Assembly (NCBI GenBank): GCA_034431495.1 | Contig: DAOUDB010000031.1 | Coordinates: 1 to 18,523, forward strand | Origin: Roseilinea sp034431495 | Lineage (GTDB): Bacteria > Chloroflexota > Anaerolineae > J036 > Brachytrichaceae | Direction of reading: 5' to 3' | DNA length: 18,523 nucleotides | Shown here: positions 8,698 through 16,995 of the stretch, in pieces | How positions within the stretch are numbered: position 1 is the first letter of the stretch | Layout of the letters: every line of letters begins with the position of its first letter | The notes under the pieces: model-generated | What the model saw: only the letters and a program-made list of their open reading frames with translations | What the model was told of the DNA's origin: nothing | The model's database searches: none | Position numbers and translations under genes: made by a program

Positions 8698-9471
8698 TCA
8701 GTCTGGCCCGATCACCACAACCGGCATATCTCCGCCACGCGGCGGATTGTACAGATCGCACGTCTCCAGCGGCGCGCTGGGATCCTTCACAAAACCCATG
8801 TCCACTGCGAAGTTGGAGCTCCCGAACACCACTTCCGTGTTGAGGCGAAGCGCCACGGGGCGGTAGCCGGGCGGCGCAATCGGAAAGACATAGTATGCGC
8901 CGGGGTCGATGGAGACACGATACTCGCCATTGCCATCCGTGAACCCGCACATGAACCAGTTGCCGCCCGTGGTCAGCTTGTAGTAAGCGTGCGGCAACAC
9001 CGGCTCGTCACGGTCATGCACGCCATTCTGGTTGATATCCTCATAGGAAATCCCCCGAATCTGGCTCTGGGACACATGTCGGCAATCCTCATAGGCGATG
9101 AAATCGCGTGTGGCCGACGCGCCCTCAGGATAGCGAACGAACAACTGGCCCACCACCCCGTCTGGAATGGGAACTTCGAACTCAACGAAGTAGAAATCGA
9201 TCCAGCTTCCGTCTCTGCGCTCGTATGACCAGACGTAATCTAATTCTCCAGATCGGTCGCGCACCCTGTACGAGACCGTGGCGTAGCCTGACTCAGTGCC
9301 GTAGACAGCAACCACCATGCCGCGTGTGCACACATTGAACCCGATCTCTTCGATGGCGGCGTGCGCAGCCGGCGGCGCCGGCGACGCCAGATAACCCACA
9401 CTTGCCACAAGAAGAACGGCCAGAGGAATCAGGAATCCTGGATGATGGATGCGCGCTTGCATGAAGCTCAT
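8698..9471 (-). CDS. Small secreted SdrD-B-domain protein
   Basis: The ATG at 9471 is preferred because it places a good signal peptide at the N-terminus and has AGG about 8 nt upstream; the frame is open to 9603, but that extension covers the likely promoter. The product is 257 residues. Residues 10-38 are the signal peptide, ending P-A-A-H-A. About 40-125 is a beta-rich domain without a family I can name. About 138-228 is an SdrD-B-like Ig fold with the acidic Ca loop D-I-N-Q-N-G-V-H-D-R-D-E-P at 145-157 and the typical D-G-N-G-E-Y-R repeat end at 179-185. There is no membrane helix or LPXTG at the C-terminus, so the protein is probably released or bound through partners. It has the same type of domain as the LysM protein at 449-2023. 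Confidence 0.8.
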   Translation of the reverse strand: MSFMQARIHHPGFLIPLAVLLVASVGYLASPAPPAAHAAIEEIGFNVCTRGMVVAVYGTESGYATVSYRVRDRSGELDYVWSYERRDGSWIDFYFVEFEVPIPDGVVGQLFVRYPEGASATRDFIAYEDCRHVSQSQIRGISYEDINQNGVHDRDEPVLPHAYYKLTTGGNWFMCGFTDGNGEYRVSIDPGAYYVFPIAPPGYRPVALRLNTEVVFGSSNFAVDMGFVKDPSAPLETCDLYNPPRGGDMPVVVIGPD

Positions 9472-9490
9472 GTTCTGCCTGGGATCGAAA

Positions 9491-9499
9491 AATATACCA
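9491..9499 (-). promoter_or_regulatory. Candidate extended -10 for the SdrD-B protein gene
   Basis: Minus-strand TGG followed by TATATT matches five of six -10 positions plus TGn, set in an AT-rich patch. TTGCCG lies 19 nt upstream as a poor -35. It would give a very short leader of about 13 nt before the ATG at 9471, which argues against the longer frame starting at 9603. Confidence 0.4.
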
Positions 9500-9639
9500 A
9501 GTTCACCGGTCGGCCCGGCAAATCTCACCAAATCGATCGGCTCAATCAGGCAGCAACGGACGAAAGAACGCGATGCATTGTAGTCATCTCGCAGCTTACG
9601 CATTCATCCACGGGCAGTGCTGTGATCTTCTGCAAAGAC

Positions 9640-9680
9640 AACAAAACAAAAAGGAGGAGCGCCTGAATACGCTCCTCCTA
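9640..9680 (-). terminator. Intrinsic terminator downstream of the P450 gene
   Basis: A perfect 10-bp stem, AGGAGGAGCG (9652-9661) with CGCTCCTCCT (9670-9679), encloses an 8-nt loop. On the minus strand it is followed directly by TTTTTGTTTTGTTG, the T-tract of a rho-independent terminator. It begins 34 bp past the P450 stop and isolates that gene from the SdrD-B gene downstream. Confidence 0.9.
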
Positions 9681-9713
9681 TTTGCCCATTTATCTGCGCA
9701 GTGCAGAGCAAGT

Positions 9714-11147
9714 TTAAGCCTGTATGTGTGGTCGGCGCTCTAATCGCATGAGCACTGGCGCAGCCGGCCGAAGTGTTCCCATCATCTTTGGCTGGATCTC
9801 TTCACCCGTCTGCAATCGCAACCGATAGCGTTGCGCGATCATCGCCACAGCCAGATGCGCTTCCTGCAGCGCAAAGTTGTTGCCGATGCAGGTGCGCGGC
9901 CCACCGCCAAAGGGGAAGTAGGCGTAGTGATGCCGCTTTGCAACTTGCTCCGGCGCAAATCGCTCCGGCTCGAACACCTCTGGTCGCTGCCAGTGATCGG
10001 GGTGGCGATGGGTGAGATAGGGACTGAGCACGATCATCGATTTGGCCGGGATGTGGTAGCCGCCGATCTCATCGTCGTTGTACGATTCGCGCACAAAGAT
10101 CCACGCCGGCGGATATAGCCGCATCGCCTCTTCAACCGCCATGCGCGCATAGGGCAGATTCGGCAAATCGGCCAGCGTGGGCACACGCCCACCCAGCGCG
10201 CGGTCCACTTCATCATGCAGCCGGCGCTCTGCATCGGGGTGCTTTGCCAACAAGTACCACAACCAGGTCAGCGTTTGGGCTGTCGTCTCATGGCCGGCGA
10301 AGAAGATGGTAATCACCTCGTCGTAAACCTGGCTGTCATCCATTCCCTGGCCGGTTTGCTCGTCGCGGGCATTCAGCAGCGTGTCGAGCAAATCGCGCTG
10401 CTGCGGGCCGGCGCGCCGGTGGAGTTCGCGCCGCTCGCGCACGACGCCACCCAGAAAATCCCGAATCAGCGCAGACGCAGCGTTGAAGCGCCGGTTGGCC
10501 GGCGTAGGTATCCAGAGTGGCAGGCTGAACGCGGTTGCAGATTGCCGGCTGATAAATTCGAGCATGTACGCGAATGCGCGCCCAGCCTCGGCGGCGTTGC
10601 CGGCGACATCGTCGCGCGTGATGTCGATGCTCAGCATCGTCTCGGCAATCACGCCCATCGTCAGCGTCATCATCTCCTGGCCGATGTCGAGCACGGCGTC
10701 GGCCCGCGCAGGCGACTCCCAACGATCGAGCGTCCGCTGGATCAGATCAACCATCGGTTCGCCAAATTGCGTGACGCCGCGCGGGGTGAACGGGGGTTGC
10801 ATCAGCCGGCGCTGGCGCTGCCAGAATTCACCCTCGCTGGTGAACAAGCCGTTGCCCAACAACAGCTTTACCCGGTTCATGGCAACACCCTTCCAGTAGT
10901 TCTGACGATTGGCCACCAGCACATGCCGCACATGGTCAGGCTGCGCAATCAGGTATTGATCCATCGGCCCCATGCGCACACGCACAACATCGCCGTACTC
11001 GCGATGCACCTGGCTGTAGAATTGAATCAAGCCGCCCTTCTCCCGCACCTCCGGAACATTGCCCAAAATGGGAATGCCGCGCGGCCCAGGGGCGATTCTT
11101 CGACTGGGACTCCTGGTTGCGCCCCCCAGATTCGTTGTTTGGTTCAA
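9714..11147 (-). CDS. Cytochrome P450 monooxygenase
   Basis: The 477-residue soluble P450 has every core motif: I-helix A-G-H-E-T-T (284-289), K-helix E340-A-M-R343 (ExxR), P-E-R-F near 394-397, and the haem loop F-P-F-G-G-G-P-R-T-C-I-G (411-422) with Cys420 as iron ligand. The N-terminus has P-G-P-R-G-I-P-I-L-G-N and no membrane anchor. The full A-G-x-E-T-T and E-E-A-M-R-L-Y-P-P resemble the CYP102/CYP110/CYP4-like group that often hydroxylates fatty acids or terpenoids; the substrate cannot be read here. No ferredoxin or reductase gene is adjacent. The start is TTG at 11147, with GGGAG 9 nt upstream; no in-frame ATG is near. It diverges from the CYTH-CHAD gene and ends at a strong terminator. 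Confidence 0.95.
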   Translation of the reverse strand: MNQTTNLGGATRSPSRRIAPGPRGIPILGNVPEVREKGGLIQFYSQVHREYGDVVRVRMGPMDQYLIAQPDHVRHVLVANRQNYWKGVAMNRVKLLLGNGLFTSEGEFWQRQRRLMQPPFTPRGVTQFGEPMVDLIQRTLDRWESPARADAVLDIGQEMMTLTMGVIAETMLSIDITRDDVAGNAAEAGRAFAYMLEFISRQSATAFSLPLWIPTPANRRFNAASALIRDFLGGVVRERRELHRRAGPQQRDLLDTLLNARDEQTGQGMDDSQVYDEVITIFFAGHETTAQTLTWLWYLLAKHPDAERRLHDEVDRALGGRVPTLADLPNLPYARMAVEEAMRLYPPAWIFVRESYNDDEIGGYHIPAKSMIVLSPYLTHRHPDHWQRPEVFEPERFAPEQVAKRHHYAYFPFGGGPRTCIGNNFALQEAHLAVAMIAQRYRLRLQTGEEIQPKMMGTLRPAAPVLMRLERRPHIQA

Positions 11148-11167
11148 AGTTTTGTGCTCCCTATGTT

Positions 11168-11191
11168 TGGCGCAGCATCCATGCAGCGCCA
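11168..11191. promoter_or_regulatory. Imperfect 24-bp palindrome upstream of P450 (operator candidate)
   Basis: TGGCGCAGCAT (11168-11178) and ATGCAGCGCCA (11181-11191) are inverted repeats with one mismatched pair around a CC centre. The element lies 21-44 nt upstream of the P450 TTG start and about 55 bp before the CYTH-CHAD start. A dimeric repressor could bind here, or it could form a leader hairpin. No regulator gene is visible. Confidence 0.45.
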
Positions 11192-11245
11192 GAGATTTTC
11201 TTCATGCTAGGTCTGTGGTCTGTGCGGCAGATGAGCGGCAGATGA

Positions 11246-12856
11246 ATGAGACCGGACACCATGAACACTGACCAGCACGAAATCGAGTGGCAGTTCGACG
11301 CAGACCGTATGGGTGAGGCGCAGAGATGTCTGAGACGCACTGCCCGCCGGCATGGTCTTGCGCCCGGCAAAGCCTGCGTTGAGACGCATCACGACACGTA
11401 TTTCGACACCGGCGACTGGCGCGTGCATCGTTCGGGTTACGCGCTGCGGGTGCGGCAGGCCGTCGGCCCCGGCAACCACCCGGCAGAAGCCACCTTGAAA
11501 TCACTGGCGGCCGCCGAGGCGGGCGTTCGCCGACGCCGCGAGATCACCGAAACGCTGGAGGGAATCGACACAGGAAACCTGTCAACGGCGCTGTTGACTG
11601 CGCCCGGCCCAGTGGGCGATCGCGCGCGCGCCGTCGCGGGGCCGGCGCGCCTCGAACCGATCTTCGAGATCGTCACGCGCCGCAAGACCATCCCGCTGTC
11701 CGCGAGCAGCCAGCCAGCAGGTGAAATCGCGCTGGACAAAACGACAGTCATCGGTCAGACACCGGCGACCCTGCGCCGCATCGAGATCGAGGCCGCCCCC
11801 GGCATGGCGCCGGTCTTGCAGCCATTCGTGGATGAGGCGCGCAAGGCGTGTTCTCTGCGCGAAGCGGAACATTCCAAGTTCGAGATCGCCCTGGCTGCGC
11901 GGGGTTTGAGGCCGGCCACCACCGCCGACCTGTTCCCCGCGCTGGCTCACCACAGCGACGCCGCGCGCGACATGACACTGGGCGCATTGGCGCTGATGAT
12001 GTTGCGCCGGCGCGCCATCGAGATGTTGGAGCAGGAGCCGGCAGCGCGCATGGGCGACGACATCGAGGCCCTGCACGCCATGCGGGTGGCGACGCGCCGG
12101 CTGCGTTCGATCCTGCGTTTGTTCGAAGACGCACTGCCAGAACAGGCCATCGCGCTGGCCGAGGAGTTGCGCTGGCTGGCCGGGGCGTTGGGTGACGTGC
12201 GCGACCTCGATGTGCATCTGGAACAGATCGGCGCCTGGTTGGCAACAGCCGGCTCGCAGGAGGGCGTCGCGCTCGAAGCATTGCAACACCTGCTCCAGCA
12301 GGACCGGCACGCCGCGCGCCGTCAGATGCTCGACGCGCTGGATTCGGCCCGCTACGAACGTCTGAAGGTCAGCCTGAGTGTGCTGGCCACGCAGGAGCAT
12401 GGCCTGCCACGTCTGGCAGGCAAACCGGCGGCGCGGGTGATGCCACGCTTGATCCGGCGGCGCTATCGGCGCGTGCGCCGGCTGGCCGACGCGCTAAGCG
12501 ACACATCGCCGCCGCCGGACTTCCACGCCGTGCGCATTCAGTGCAAGCGCCTGCGCTACGCGCTGGACTGCGCGGAGGTGTTGTATGGCAAGCCGGCCCG
12601 CGTCATGATGAGACGACTGGCCGATATCCAGGACATTCTGGGGCGCTATCAGGATGCGCAGGTGGCTATCGCTCGCATGCGCGACCTGTGCGCGCGGCAC
12701 GCCGCAGATCTGCCGCCCGGGGCTGTGGAGACACTGAACAAGATCGCGCAGCAGCACGCTCGCCAGGGTGATGAGATCAAACAGCAGTTCTGGCCGGCCT
12801 ATCGACGTCTGCGTGGTTCGGCCTGGCGAAAGCTGGCCGGGAGAATGAAAGCGTAG
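11246..12856 (+). CDS. CYTH-CHAD domain protein (triphosphate/polyphosphate related)
   Basis: The 536-residue protein has a CYTH domain (about 10-218) and a CHAD domain (about 240-530). CYTH marks seen are D-T-Y-F-D-T (50-55), L-R-V-R-Q, A-T-L-K-S (82-86), R-R-R-E-I-T (97-101), T-R-R near 144-146, I-E-I-E (179-182) and S-K-F-E-I (210-214). The N-terminal ExExK signature reads E12-I-E14-W-Q16, so the Lys is replaced by Gln. CHAD marks are two H-A-x-R-x-x-x-K/R-R-L-R helices at 277-287 and 427-437. CYTH domains hydrolyse or bind tri- and polyphosphates in a tunnel, and CHAD domains bind polyphosphate. The start could also be ATG 11261 (five residues shorter, GGA 6 nt upstream). No polyphosphate kinase is nearby. 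Confidence 0.9.
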   Translation: MRPDTMNTDQHEIEWQFDADRMGEAQRCLRRTARRHGLAPGKACVETHHDTYFDTGDWRVHRSGYALRVRQAVGPGNHPAEATLKSLAAAEAGVRRRREITETLEGIDTGNLSTALLTAPGPVGDRARAVAGPARLEPIFEIVTRRKTIPLSASSQPAGEIALDKTTVIGQTPATLRRIEIEAAPGMAPVLQPFVDEARKACSLREAEHSKFEIALAARGLRPATTADLFPALAHHSDAARDMTLGALALMMLRRRAIEMLEQEPAARMGDDIEALHAMRVATRRLRSILRLFEDALPEQAIALAEELRWLAGALGDVRDLDVHLEQIGAWLATAGSQEGVALEALQHLLQQDRHAARRQMLDALDSARYERLKVSLSVLATQEHGLPRLAGKPAARVMPRLIRRRYRRVRRLADALSDTSPPPDFHAVRIQCKRLRYALDCAEVLYGKPARVMMRRLADIQDILGRYQDAQVAIARMRDLCARHAADLPPGAVETLNKIAQQHARQGDEIKQQFWPAYRRLRGSAWRKLAGRMKA

Positions 12857-12879
12857 ACAGCCCGTCTATGCGCGCAGGC

Positions 12880-14025
12880 TCAGCGCCCGCGCTCGCGGTA
12901 ATACTTCAAGCCTTCGACCAGCGCCTCGATATTGGCCCACGGCACGCCGGGGGTGATGGAGCTGGAGCCACCCAGAAACAGGCCGGCCTTTGGCCCGTGT
13001 TCGACCAGCCAGGCCAGCTCGCGCTTCACGTCTGTCGGTGCGCCCATCGGCAACGTGCGCGTGACAGACACGCCGGCGATGATGATGAGAGGGTCGCCAT
13101 CCCTGGCGCGCATGGCGCAGATGCGCGGATAGTCCATGCCGTCCTCATACTGAAAACCCTGGAACCCGCGAATGCCGACTTCCAGCAGGCGAGGGATCAT
13201 CTGCATCAGGTTGCCGTCGCAGTGCCAGATCAGGCGCACGCCGGCCCGCAGCACCGGCTCGAGGCAGCGCGCGAAGTGCGGGAACCAAATGCGATCGAGC
13301 GAACGGATGTTGACGAGCGTGCCGCGCGAGTCGGCCATATCGTGATCGAGCCGGCACAGCGGCGGCAAGTTACCTTCCACGAAGGCGCGCGCGGCTGCGC
13401 GATTGTTCAGCGACGCCGCGTCGGCCTGCAGGGCGAAGTGACGCTCCATCACGTCAGGGTACAACACCCAGGCCATGAAGTAGTGCTGGTAGCCATAGGC
13501 GCTGTAGGCCAGGGCGGGGAAATCGATACAGGCGTAGGGGCCTTTGAGCATATCCGGCCCCAGCCGGGTTTGCATGTCGCGCTCGCCGGCGATGATCTCC
13601 TTCACCCGCGCATCTTCATCGAACGCGACAATGCGCCGGCGGATGCGCGGAAACTCAACCTGCTCCAGGTGCGCGACCACCGCTTCGGGCGAATCGATCA
13701 CCATGCCATCACACACGATGGTTTCGGCGCCGGTCGTCGCGCCGTGCGCTGTCCCCTCATAGCCGTGGTCGCCCATCGTCAGGGGGTTTTCGGCCAGATA
13801 TTGGTCCAGCAAGCACGTGCCAATGTTGCGTTGAAAGGCGAGATAGACGCGGTGCGGGTCGCGCGCATATTCGCCCGGCTGCGCGCCGGCCAGCCGCTCG
13901 ATGTGGCGATGCTCCATGATGTGCAACAACCAGCTTGGGATGCCGCGCGTCGGGCGTTGATAGATCGTGTCCAGCGCCAGGTGATAGGAGGGGCCGAATG
14001 CGGATGGGGTCAATGTCATGGTCAT
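12880..14025 (-). CDS. Uroporphyrinogen decarboxylase superfamily protein, coupled to the M14 peptidase
   Basis: The 381-residue protein shows the URO-D superfamily pattern I-W-H-C-D-G-N (266-272), then G-F-Q-G-F-Q and E-D-G-M-D (294-298), and a C-terminal L-G-G-S-S-S-I-T-P-G-V-P with I-E-A-L-V-E-G. The HemE N-terminal arginine motif is absent, so it is unlikely to be the haem-pathway enzyme. It resembles the uncharacterised group in which H-x-D-G replaces H-x-C-G; the substrate is unknown. The ATG at 14025-14023 overlaps the peptidase stop (14024-14022) as ATGA, and there is no other ribosome site, so translation is probably coupled. The frame is open upstream to 14304, but that part is antisense-type sequence inside the peptidase gene. 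It converges on CYTH-CHAD with a 23-bp gap. It is distant in sequence from the other URO-D protein (2286-3230). Confidence 0.85.
   Translation of the reverse strand: MTMTLTPSAFGPSYHLALDTIYQRPTRGIPSWLLHIMEHRHIERLAGAQPGEYARDPHRVYLAFQRNIGTCLLDQYLAENPLTMGDHGYEGTAHGATTGAETIVCDGMVIDSPEAVVAHLEQVEFPRIRRRIVAFDEDARVKEIIAGERDMQTRLGPDMLKGPYACIDFPALAYSAYGYQHYFMAWVLYPDVMERHFALQADAASLNNRAAARAFVEGNLPPLCRLDHDMADSRGTLVNIRSLDRIWFPHFARCLEPVLRAGVRLIWHCDGNLMQMIPRLLEVGIRGFQGFQYEDGMDYPRICAMRARDGDPLIIIAGVSVTRTLPMGAPTDVKRELAWLVEHGPKAGLFLGGSSSITPGVPWANIEALVEGLKYYRERGR
14022..14025 (-). other. ATGA start/stop overlap (translational coupling)
   Basis: The peptidase TGA and the URO-D-family ATG share bases in ATGA on the minus strand. 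A second in-frame ATG lies two codons further (14019). This overlap decides the start and ties the two genes to one mRNA. Confidence 0.8.
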
Positions 14026-16952
14026 GGGTGTGTGGTGAATGGGAGATAAGTCTGAAAAGGCAATGGGCGGGTGAGCATGGTCACAGGCAGCGTGACCAGC
14101 GCCGGCAACTCGGCGCTGTCGATCAACACCGTGGCGCGATACACAGGCAGGGTATCCGACGGCGGCGCAGACAGCGCAAGGCTGATGAACCTCGTCTCGC
14201 CACCCGCCAGCGTGATTGGCTGCGACAGATCGAGCCACGGCACAGCGCCGGCCCAGCATGGCGGTTGCGTCGGCCGGCGGAAACAAATCGACATCCCCTC
14301 CCACACACGCGGCGCGTTGTGCGAGAAGGTCAGCGATTGGGCCGGGGCCGCCCCGCGAATGCCGACGGTCGCGCTCGCGCCGAAGCTGTAGCCGATGTGA
14401 CCGAGGTCCACATCCTGATACTGAAAGAGGATGCCCCCGCCCTCAGCCAGCGCCACCTGGAAAGTGAGGGTGTCGGTCTGGACGTGAAAGTGCGCGCGTT
14501 GATGCCACGCGACAACCGCTTTGCGATTTGGCGCAACGCCAGCGATCTGCCAGCGCAGCGAGCCGGCCGGATAGAGATCGTCCCAGAATGGCGCGATGAA
14601 ATGATTGGGCACGCCGGTCGTGTCGCTCAACGGGCGATTGGCAACCCACACATCGCCGGCAGTGACGCCGAGCAGCGCGCCGCCATTGTCGCCCACGCGC
14701 AGCGCCGTGGTCGTGATGCCATAGAACGGCACGGCAAATGGCAACGACACATTCGCCTCGCCATCATCGGCCAGCACAAGCGTCGCGCCCGCCGACGTGT
14801 CGATCCAATCCAGCCCGGCCATTGCCTCGTAGAAATAGCCAGAGGCGTCCGGCGCGCTGCGCGTCCAGCCGAAGATCGGCTTGATATCTGGGGCGCCGAT
14901 GTATTGGCGCACGCTGATGGGGGCCATGCCGCCATTGGTCAGACTCAGGACAATCTGAACACTCTCTCCCGGCGCGACCACCGTAACCAACGTGGAAGGC
15001 GTCACACTCAGGCAAGGCTGCAAACGCACGAGCGCGATGTCAAGCGTCGTGGTCTGGCCGGCGGTCAGCGTCACCAGCCGGGTCGCCGACGCGTGCTGCG
15101 GCGCGAAGGCCGTGACCGTGTACACTCCCTCGTCAAGATGGAGCCGATAGTCGCCAGCGAGATTGGATTGCGCCGTGGCAGATGCGCCGCCAGCGCCGGT
15201 CGCGGTCAGTATGACGCCGGCGAGTGGCGCGGACGCAGCATCACACCCGTCGATCGAGGTCGTTGCGCCGGTCAACAGACCGCGCGTGTCCGGATCGACC
15301 CACAACCACAATGCCGTGAGCGGCCCCCAGTTGCCCAGGGCGTCGCGCCCGCGCACATACACAGTGTGCCGGCCCGGTGACAGGTGCGCGTCGAACACGG
15401 CAATGGCCGTCTCGCGCGGGGTGTTGTAGATGCCGTCGAGCGCGCGCAGGGCGATGGGCGTGCCGCCCTCCCAAGGCAGCGCATCCACGAAGAACTCGGC
15501 GGCAGTGATGGCCTGCGCCGCCGGCCTGCCCGACCCGCTCCCCAGCGCGCCGTCGTCGAACGTGGCGGTAAGCGTGATCGGCGCGCCGGCCAGCGCGCGG
15601 GTGATATGCAGAGCGGCCGTGACCACCACCGGACCCGCCGCAAGCGCATACGGTTGCCGCGCAACGCGAGCCGCGTACATCAGCGCGTCGCGGTTCGGCG
15701 CCCAGAACACCGCATCGACGCATGAATAGGCCGGCAGAAACGCCCCGCATGTCCCGCTGCCCGATCCGATCTCGATGATGAAGCCGGGAATGCCGAGCAC
15801 GCCATAGGCCCAGTCGTCGTGGTTGCCCGACATGGGGTACAGAACCTGGGCGCCCGTGCCGGCGGTGTAGCCGGTGTAGTGGCCCATGCGAAAGGCGATG
15901 GCGCGCAGGCCGGCGTCGTTGGCGGCCGGCTGCGTGGTCCACGACCAGGGCAGGATGATGAGGTTGCCGTAGCTGTGCAACGTGACCATCAGGCCGGAGG
16001 TGGTGATAGGCGCGGCGTCAGTCAGCGCCGGGCCACGCTGGTCGCGGAACAGCGCGCGCATCAGCGCTTCGATCGCCTGCTCCTCGGGTTCGGAGACCGG
16101 CGAGGCGCCGTGATACATCTGGCTGCATGGGTCGCCGCTCGATCCGGCCACGCCCCATTGCCAACTCGCGTTGCGATTGAGGTCGATGCCGATGTAGGGA
16201 ATCGAACACCCACCGGCTGAGGTGTTGGCGTTCTTGCGCTGCAACAGGGGCGCATTGCCGCCCTGCTCGACAATGACGCGCCCATCGGGATTGGCAATCG
16301 GGACCACCCAGACCTCTGTTGTGTCGAGCAGGAAGGTCACGTCGGGATCGACGTCATATCCGTTCACCAGATGGTCGATCCAGCGCCAGGCGATCTCGGC
16401 AGTGGAGAGTTCGCGCGCATGGACGGCGGCCAGCGCGAAGAAGCGCGGCTTGTCGGATCCGGGATCGAGCGCGCAGTCGCCGGGGCGCAGGCGCGTGATG
16501 CACAGGACTTTGAGATCGCGCCCGTCGGCAAAGCCGCGTGTCTTGCGCCACGAATCGCCAAAGTCGTGCAGGACGGCCAGGTGCGGATACGCAGCCACAA
16601 TTGTGTCGAGGTGCGCTTCGTGTTCCTCGACGGTTCGATAGCCACCATAGTAGGTGAGGGGCGCAAAGGGCGTGAGAAGCGTTTCGTGGTCGGCAACGCC
16701 GAAGCCGGCGGCGCGCAACGCTTCGGCCACGGCGGCGTCGCCCAGCACAAAGAAGTCATCGCCGTCGCGCGCTTCGAGCACATCCCACGGGCCGGCAGTG
16801 AGCCGGGCGATGTCTTCGGGCGAGCGGATGGTGACGCGCAGGACGCGCCAGTCGCCGGGCTGCTGGCCGGATGCCGGCGCGGGCGCACACACGGCGAGCA
16901 CAGACAGAACAACCGCGCTGAGAAATAGTGTGTGTCTGTCGATGACCACCAA
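14022..16952 (-). CDS. Large secreted M14 zinc carboxypeptidase with C-terminal beta domains
   Basis: The 976-residue protein starts at TTG 16952 (GTG at 16949 also possible), with AGGCGG upstream. Residues 8-29 are a signal peptide. About 30-95 looks like a propeptide. The M14 catalytic domain (100-435) has zinc ligands in H178-A-R-E181 and H326 (H-S-Y-G-N), substrate motifs N-P-D-G-R (221-225) and D-L-N-R-N (257-261), and the catalytic Glu394 in I-E-I-G, as in carboxypeptidase T. Next come a Y-x-R-G-R-D Ig-like region (450-553), a CarboxypepD-reg-like fold (575-643), a BACON-like strand set (648-690), a NIDO-like domain (705-895, W-I-D-T-S, L-P-F-A-V-P-F-Y-G, A-P-F-W-D-D-L) and a last beta domain. 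The tail is F-Q-T-Y-L-P-F-T-T-H-P. It should trim peptides outside the cell. It is 43 bp behind the HNH gene. Confidence 0.93.
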   Translation of the reverse strand: MVVIDRHTLFLSAVVLSVLAVCAPAPASGQQPGDWRVLRVTIRSPEDIARLTAGPWDVLEARDGDDFFVLGDAAVAEALRAAGFGVADHETLLTPFAPLTYYGGYRTVEEHEAHLDTIVAAYPHLAVLHDFGDSWRKTRGFADGRDLKVLCITRLRPGDCALDPGSDKPRFFALAAVHARELSTAEIAWRWIDHLVNGYDVDPDVTFLLDTTEVWVVPIANPDGRVIVEQGGNAPLLQRKNANTSAGGCSIPYIGIDLNRNASWQWGVAGSSGDPCSQMYHGASPVSEPEEQAIEALMRALFRDQRGPALTDAAPITTSGLMVTLHSYGNLIILPWSWTTQPAANDAGLRAIAFRMGHYTGYTAGTGAQVLYPMSGNHDDWAYGVLGIPGFIIEIGSGSGTCGAFLPAYSCVDAVFWAPNRDALMYAARVARQPYALAAGPVVVTAALHITRALAGAPITLTATFDDGALGSGSGRPAAQAITAAEFFVDALPWEGGTPIALRALDGIYNTPRETAIAVFDAHLSPGRHTVYVRGRDALGNWGPLTALWLWVDPDTRGLLTGATTSIDGCDAASAPLAGVILTATGAGGASATAQSNLAGDYRLHLDEGVYTVTAFAPQHASATRLVTLTAGQTTTLDIALVRLQPCLSVTPSTLVTVVAPGESVQIVLSLTNGGMAPISVRQYIGAPDIKPIFGWTRSAPDASGYFYEAMAGLDWIDTSAGATLVLADDGEANVSLPFAVPFYGITTTALRVGDNGGALLGVTAGDVWVANRPLSDTTGVPNHFIAPFWDDLYPAGSLRWQIAGVAPNRKAVVAWHQRAHFHVQTDTLTFQVALAEGGGILFQYQDVDLGHIGYSFGASATVGIRGAAPAQSLTFSHNAPRVWEGMSICFRRPTQPPCWAGAVPWLDLSQPITLAGGETRFISLALSAPPSDTLPVYRATVLIDSAELPALVTLPVTMLTRPLPFQTYLPFTTHP

Positions 16953-16995
16953 GCTGAGCCGCCTATGTCATTTCGAGCAAACGAGGCGTCCAGGG

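Noticed and set aside
11162..11206. A 14-codon leader peptide upstream of the P450 (M-K-K-I-S-G...)
   Set aside because: It has no Shine-Dalgarno sequence and looks like a chance frame through the palindrome.
10215..11210. Plus-strand frame opposite the P450
   Set aside because: The P450 motifs on the other strand are complete; this frame is His/Arg-rich shadow sequence.
12868..15380. Two long plus-strand frames opposite the URO-D-like and M14 genes
   Set aside because: Both are complements of well-supported genes in GC-rich DNA and show no recognisable motif.
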